Shown piece by piece: positions 60,883 to 64,000 of a stretch of DNA of 64,000 bases; the first letter of the stretch is position 1; every line of letters starts with the position of its first letter. The DNA is from Acidimicrobiia bacterium (GTDB taxonomy: Bacteria; Actinomycetota; Acidimicrobiia; Spongiisociales; JAHEDJ01): the NCBI GenBank assembly GCA_035471805.1, contig DATIPS010000011.1, forward strand, positions 1 through 64,000, in the 5' to 3' direction. The translations under genes were made by a program, and so were the position numbers. Below the pieces are notes generated by a model that did no database searches, was not told where the DNA came from, and saw only the letters and a program-made list of their open reading frames with translations.

Positions 60883-62040
60883 TCAGTTCGAGCGCTCGGT
60901 TACTCCGAGTTTCTCGGCCAGCCACTTGAAGGTAGCCGGGGCCCAGTCGTCGAAATACTTGAAGGCACAGTGGCCCGCATCAGCGTATATGCGAGCTTCC
61001 TTCCCGGTGACCGGGCCGTGTTCGAACATGAAATAGATGTTGCCGATCGGTGCCAGGTGGTCGTGCTTGCCGTTGATCATCAGCACCGGCATCGTGATGT
61101 TCTCGAGTATGCCCTGCTCCGACAGTGCCCACCTGGAGAACTTCTCCATCTCGTCCTCGGGGGAGGTGGAAGGGAAGAAACCCGGTCCGCCGGCTTCGCC
61201 GAACTGCCATGAGGCTCGCTGGTTGGCGTGATCGACGAACGCCTTCATTTCCTCGTCGCTCATCCGATAGCCGAAGGGATGCCCCGCGTTCGCAACCACG
61301 GCCTTGAGCTTGGTGGGAGCTACCCCGGCGAGTTGCATGACCGAGTACCCGCCTCGAGAGATGCCGAACGCGCCAAGCCGGTCGGCATCTACTTCAGGCC
61401 GTGCCGCCAGCCAGTCCAGCGCAGCTTCCCAGGCCGACACCGATTCCGGTGCCCACGGGAAGGGGTTCTCGCCCGTACCGGGCGCGTCCATGACCAGGGA
61501 GGCCATGCCCTCGCTGAGGGCCATCTCACCCGCCCACCCGCGATCCTCCTTGAACACATCCGCTCCGCACATGATCAAGACTGCCGGCACCGGGTGGTCG
61601 ACGGAGGCATGCGAGGGAGCCCGGAAATGAGACCGGATCGCCTCGCCCCGGTGAGGCACTTCGACAACCTCCAGGGGTGGATCCAGATGAGCGCAGGCCT
61701 TGCGATAGGAACGGGCGCAGTCGTCGCTGATAGCTCGCTTCACCTCGGTGATCTCAGCCGGAAAACGGCCGATGGCGAAGTAGGTCTTCGCCTGCAGGTA
61801 TTCGCGCCGAGCGCCTTCGTAGTCGCCGAGAGCCTCGAGGCGATCGCCTTCCGCCTCGTGGGCCAGTCCCACCTCACGCCAAACCGGCACCCAGAGATCC
61901 TGGGTAGTACCTTCGAGCTTCGCCACCGTCGACTGCAGTTCCCCGAGATCATCGATCATCGAGAGCCAGCGGCGGTAGAAGCCGCCATGCTGTACGACGA
62001 AGGGGTCTTCTGATGGGGCAAAGCCGAGCTCGCTGGTCAT
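60883..62040 (-). CDS. Alpha/beta hydrolase with N-terminal helical domain (DUF1100/FrsA-like)
   Basis: A 385-residue protein. The N-terminal helical region (about residues 1-130) precedes an alpha/beta hydrolase domain with the nucleophile elbow AFGISRGGYSVMQ (Ser at about 230). A probable Asp is in MINGKHDHLAPIG and the His is in ADAGHCAFKYFDD. This layout is seen in FrsA-like and dihydropseudooxynicotine-type C-C hydrolases. The start ATG is at 62040 with GGAGG about 11 nt upstream. An exact LacI-type operator lies 51 bp upstream. The substrate is unknown. Confidence 0.82.
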   Translation of the reverse strand: MTSELGFAPSEDPFVVQHGGFYRRWLSMIDDLGELQSTVAKLEGTTQDLWVPVWREVGLAHEAEGDRLEALGDYEGARREYLQAKTYFAIGRFPAEITEVKRAISDDCARSYRKACAHLDPPLEVVEVPHRGEAIRSHFRAPSHASVDHPVPAVLIMCGADVFKEDRGWAGEMALSEGMASLVMDAPGTGENPFPWAPESVSAWEAALDWLAARPEVDADRLGAFGISRGGYSVMQLAGVAPTKLKAVVANAGHPFGYRMSDEEMKAFVDHANQRASWQFGEAGGPGFFPSTSPEDEMEKFSRWALSEQGILENITMPVLMINGKHDHLAPIGNIYFMFEHGPVTGKEARIYADAGHCAFKYFDDWAPATFKWLAEKLGVTERSN

Positions 62041-62090
62041 GGCGGGGTGATCCTCCGGGTCGCGTGATCCGATCAGAGAGCGTAGCGCGA

Positions 62091-62100
62091 CAAACGATTG
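62091..62100. promoter_or_regulatory. LacI-family operator CAAACGATTG (hydrolase-EamA unit)
   Basis: Exact core flanked as GACAAACGATTGCA, 51 bp upstream of the hydrolase start on the minus strand and directly before a possible -10 (TACGCT). Confidence 0.8.
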
Positions 62101-62250
62101 CAGAAGCCGGAAAGGCCTTGTTTTCTGAGCCAACTGCCGGGTTCGGAGTGCGGCGCGGCGGGCCGGCTCGGCGCACCTGCCGGTCCGGAGTATTCTCGCC
62201 GGGCAGCTTCGGTGACCCGACGGTAGGGGAGTACCGGCCGCTTCCGGGGT

Positions 62251-63345
62251 CTACCCGACGTCCGGATCCGGGAGCATGTACTCCTCACGAATCACTCTGA
62301 TCAACTCGTGATACGAAGCGATGAAGCCGCGCAGCGTCCGTACCGTAGCCCCATAGGTGTCGAACTCGGTCACCGTCATTCCATCGGGTTCGTAGGCCCG
62401 GCGGAAATCGGGAATCCGGCTGCTCAGTTCTGCAACGATTTCGGGGGCCACCGGGGTATCCATCCGTTCGCGCACTTCGATCTGTGAGGCGTTGAACAGC
62501 TTCTGCCATTCCGACGGGATGGTGAGGATCGCGTCGGCTCCGATCAACTCCGACCAGTGGAGGTGGTGCCGGTAGGCGGCGGCCAGCAGCCGGGTCCGGA
62601 ACCCCCGTTGCCGGAAGATCTCGTATGCCCTCTTGAAGACCGCCACCCCTGCCCACGGAAGATCGGCAGGGTTCACGACGATGCCGTCCCGCTTGGTGAC
62701 GACCTGCATCCAGTCGTCGGTTCGTCCCACCATGATCGTGCATACCGGAGTCATTTCGGCAGCCGGCAATCCCTCCGCCTCGCGACGGGCCAGGCCGCGG
62801 TCAACCGCCTCGCCGACCGCGATGGCCTGCGCCACCGTGAAACTCACCGTCGCGTTGATGTTCACGCCCCGATACGTCGCTTCCTCGATCGCCACGATGC
62901 CACGACTCGTCACCGGCAGCTTCACCTGCATGTTCGGGGCGAGTGAGGAGAAGCGGACGGCTTGCTCGACCATGCGATCGACGTTCCGGTAGTTCGCCGG
63001 GTTGGTCTGGATCGACAGCCTTCCCTTCCTGCCCTGTTCCCGCTCGAACACCGGCAGCAAGAGCTCGGCGCCCTTGACCGCGATCTCCTCGAAGATCTTC
63101 CACATCACCTCTTCGTCGGTCCACGAGGGGTTGTCCTCGATCACCCGGTAGATGCGGTCGTCCCAGAGGTTGCGCTCCAGCCTGAGCACCTGCTCGACGA
63201 TCGTCGGATTGCTTGTGGCGCCGACGGCGCCGTGCTCGATCGCGTAGGTGAGTTCGGCGACGGAACACGAATCATTCCAGAAGTCGGTCTTCGTCGTTGA
63301 GACGGTCTGGTGCAGCGGGCTCTTGAATCCTGTGGGGAGAGTCAC
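62251..63345 (-). CDS. Second transaldolase-family protein
   Basis: A 364-residue transaldolase homologue. The opening GAVGATSNPTIVEQV is the family SxPT motif, and the Schiff-base Lys is in NMQVKLPVTSRG (about residue 141). Long inserts (such as WTDEEVMWKIFEEIAVKGAELLLP) differ from the classical Tal at 819-1919. It may act on another aldol substrate of the local catabolic pathways. The GTG start at 63345 has AGGAGG 4 nt upstream. It is on the same strand as the hydrolase gene but separated by 210 bp containing the operator. A plain transaldolase activity is the alternative. Confidence 0.82.
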   Translation of the reverse strand: MTLPTGFKSPLHQTVSTTKTDFWNDSCSVAELTYAIEHGAVGATSNPTIVEQVLRLERNLWDDRIYRVIEDNPSWTDEEVMWKIFEEIAVKGAELLLPVFEREQGRKGRLSIQTNPANYRNVDRMVEQAVRFSSLAPNMQVKLPVTSRGIVAIEEATYRGVNINATVSFTVAQAIAVGEAVDRGLARREAEGLPAAEMTPVCTIMVGRTDDWMQVVTKRDGIVVNPADLPWAGVAVFKRAYEIFRQRGFRTRLLAAAYRHHLHWSELIGADAILTIPSEWQKLFNASQIEVRERMDTPVAPEIVAELSSRIPDFRRAYEPDGMTVTEFDTYGATVRTLRGFIASYHELIRVIREEYMLPDPDVG

Positions 63346-63516
63346 GATTCCTCCTGCAGCTGAGAATAGGTCTCACCCGGCATCGATGCGACATCTGTGG
63401 TTCGCCCGTCCGGGCACTCGTGCGGGGATGGCCCCGCGACTGCGAAAGGCCTCATCCCGGGCTCCAATGCACAGCTGGCGTTGGCGACGCCGGCTCCGCG
63501 TCGTACAGTGTCTGCC

Positions 63517-63945
63517 ATGAATCCACAGGTTGCGGTGGAGATACCGTTGCTCGGCGACGAACGGCACAAGAACTGGGCCAAGGTCGTCTATTCAGTCGAC
63601 ACTTCGGTCTCGTCGGGTTGGGCGTACGACGGCGAGTTCGTAGCCGCGGGAGCGATCCAGGACGTTCCGGCCGGTGGAGTGCTCCTCGTGTACGGCGAGA
63701 GGGGATCGAGGTCCAATCCGGTGATCGAAGCCAGGGTTTATCAGATCAACCCGGAGGGGACCCTCAGTGAGCGGGCCCTCGGCAAAGGACGCGGCTGGGC
63801 CCGGACAATTCGGGACACGGTCGAGCAGCTGCTCTCCGAGGAAGCCCCGGCGCCGATCGTCGATTTGTCCGGATACGCCGACGTGGAACTGATGGAAGAG
63901 CTGGCCCGGCGGGGATACCGAATCGAGAAAGAGGGAAGCGAATGA
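63517..63945 (+). CDS. Hypothetical protein, probably leaderless
   Basis: A 142-residue protein with no family that I recognise. It reads as a beta-rich N-terminal half (VAVEIPLLGDERHKNWAKVVYSVD; GGVLLVYGERGSR) and a helical C-terminal half ending in an acidic tail. There is no signal peptide or membrane segment. A TACAGT -10 box ends 7 nt before the ATG, so the transcript would begin at or next to the start codon, without a Shine-Dalgarno. The last 4 bp overlap the start of the next gene (ATGA). Its function cannot be inferred. Confidence 0.7.
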   Translation: MNPQVAVEIPLLGDERHKNWAKVVYSVDTSVSSGWAYDGEFVAAGAIQDVPAGGVLLVYGERGSRSNPVIEARVYQINPEGTLSERALGKGRGWARTIRDTVEQLLSEEAPAPIVDLSGYADVELMEELARRGYRIEKEGSE

Positions 63946-64000
63946 TGCATGCAGTGCAGGTGCCGGAAATCGGAGGTCCCGAGGTACTCGAATGGGTCAC
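63942..64000 (+). CDS. MDR/quinone-oxidoreductase-like N-terminus (partial)
   Basis: Nineteen codons before the right edge of the window. The visible start MMHAVQVPEIGGPEVLEW resembles the beginning of medium-chain dehydrogenases and quinone oxidoreductases (typically MxAxxxxxxGxPEVLxx). It overlaps the preceding stop as ATGA, so it is translationally coupled to the 142-residue hypothetical protein. Only the N-terminus is available, so the family call is tentative. Confidence 0.55.
   Translation, partial: MMHAVQVPEIGGPEVLEWV

Overview
The window is high-GC chromosomal DNA with dense, operon-packed genes. GTG and TTG starts are common and 4-base ATGA/GTGA overlaps join many neighbours. Succinyl-CoA synthetase, a TalB-type transaldolase, an ECF sigma factor, an LLM-class (F420/FMN) enzyme and a LacI regulator suggest a free-living aerobic actinobacterium, probably Acidimicrobiia-like. 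The taxonomy is inference. No rRNA, tRNA, CRISPR array, insertion sequence or phage gene was seen.

Layout. 1-4.6 kb is core metabolism: the start of an anti-sigma-like gene, an ECF sigma factor, transaldolase, a stand-alone B12-binding methylmalonyl-CoA mutase domain, and sucCD. Two twin hairpins follow at 4.65-4.75 kb. 4.8-16 kb holds LysE, an ACMSD-type amidohydrolase, two dehydrogenases, an M24-fold protein, an orphan ThDP E1 alpha/beta pair, OsmC, a cupin, an aldehyde dehydrogenase and an acyl-CoA dehydrogenase. 16.4-24.6 kb holds the LacI regulator, a nitrilase, an SDR/CoA-transferase/enoyl-CoA hydratase/AroE-like operon, KDPG aldolase and KDG kinase. 24.6-29.5 kb is a LIV-type ABC importer. 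29.8-35.4 kb holds an Old Yellow Enzyme homologue, a GH88-like unsaturated glucuronyl hydrolase, an SDR, a split EamA transporter and a rhodanese. 35.4-38.7 kb resembles the Thermotoga-type inositol pathway (IolN, IolO and an IolM-like dehydrogenase). 39-46.3 kb holds an aldehyde:ferredoxin oxidoreductase, an LVIVD beta-propeller and a two-subunit UxaA/SuyAB-type lyase operon. 46.3-54.7 kb holds an MFS exporter, an AhpD-family gene with an in-frame TGA (probable selenoprotein) and an Opp/Dpp importer. 55-64 kb is a second catabolic operon, an alpha/beta hydrolase plus EamA unit, a second transaldolase and two small end genes.

What ties it together is one operator, CAATCGTTTG or its reverse complement. 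It occurs nine times exactly, plus close variants, almost only in promoter regions from 7.7 to 62.1 kb. The single LacI-family regulator lies in the middle with sites upstream of and overlapping its own start. I infer a local regulon coupling two ABC importers to oxidoreductases, lyases and hydrolases that feed sugar-acid or other hydroxy-acid substrates into central metabolism through KDG/KDPG, pyruvate and succinyl-CoA.

The most notable observations are: the AhpD-like gene whose TGA falls on the second Cys of a CxxC motif, with a SECIS-like hairpin 20 nt downstream; the LacI regulon; a DnaJ-type four-CxxC zinc ribbon inserted in an OppD-type ATPase; the SuyB-like lyase subunit lacking the altronate dehydratase cysteines; and the covarying twin hairpins.
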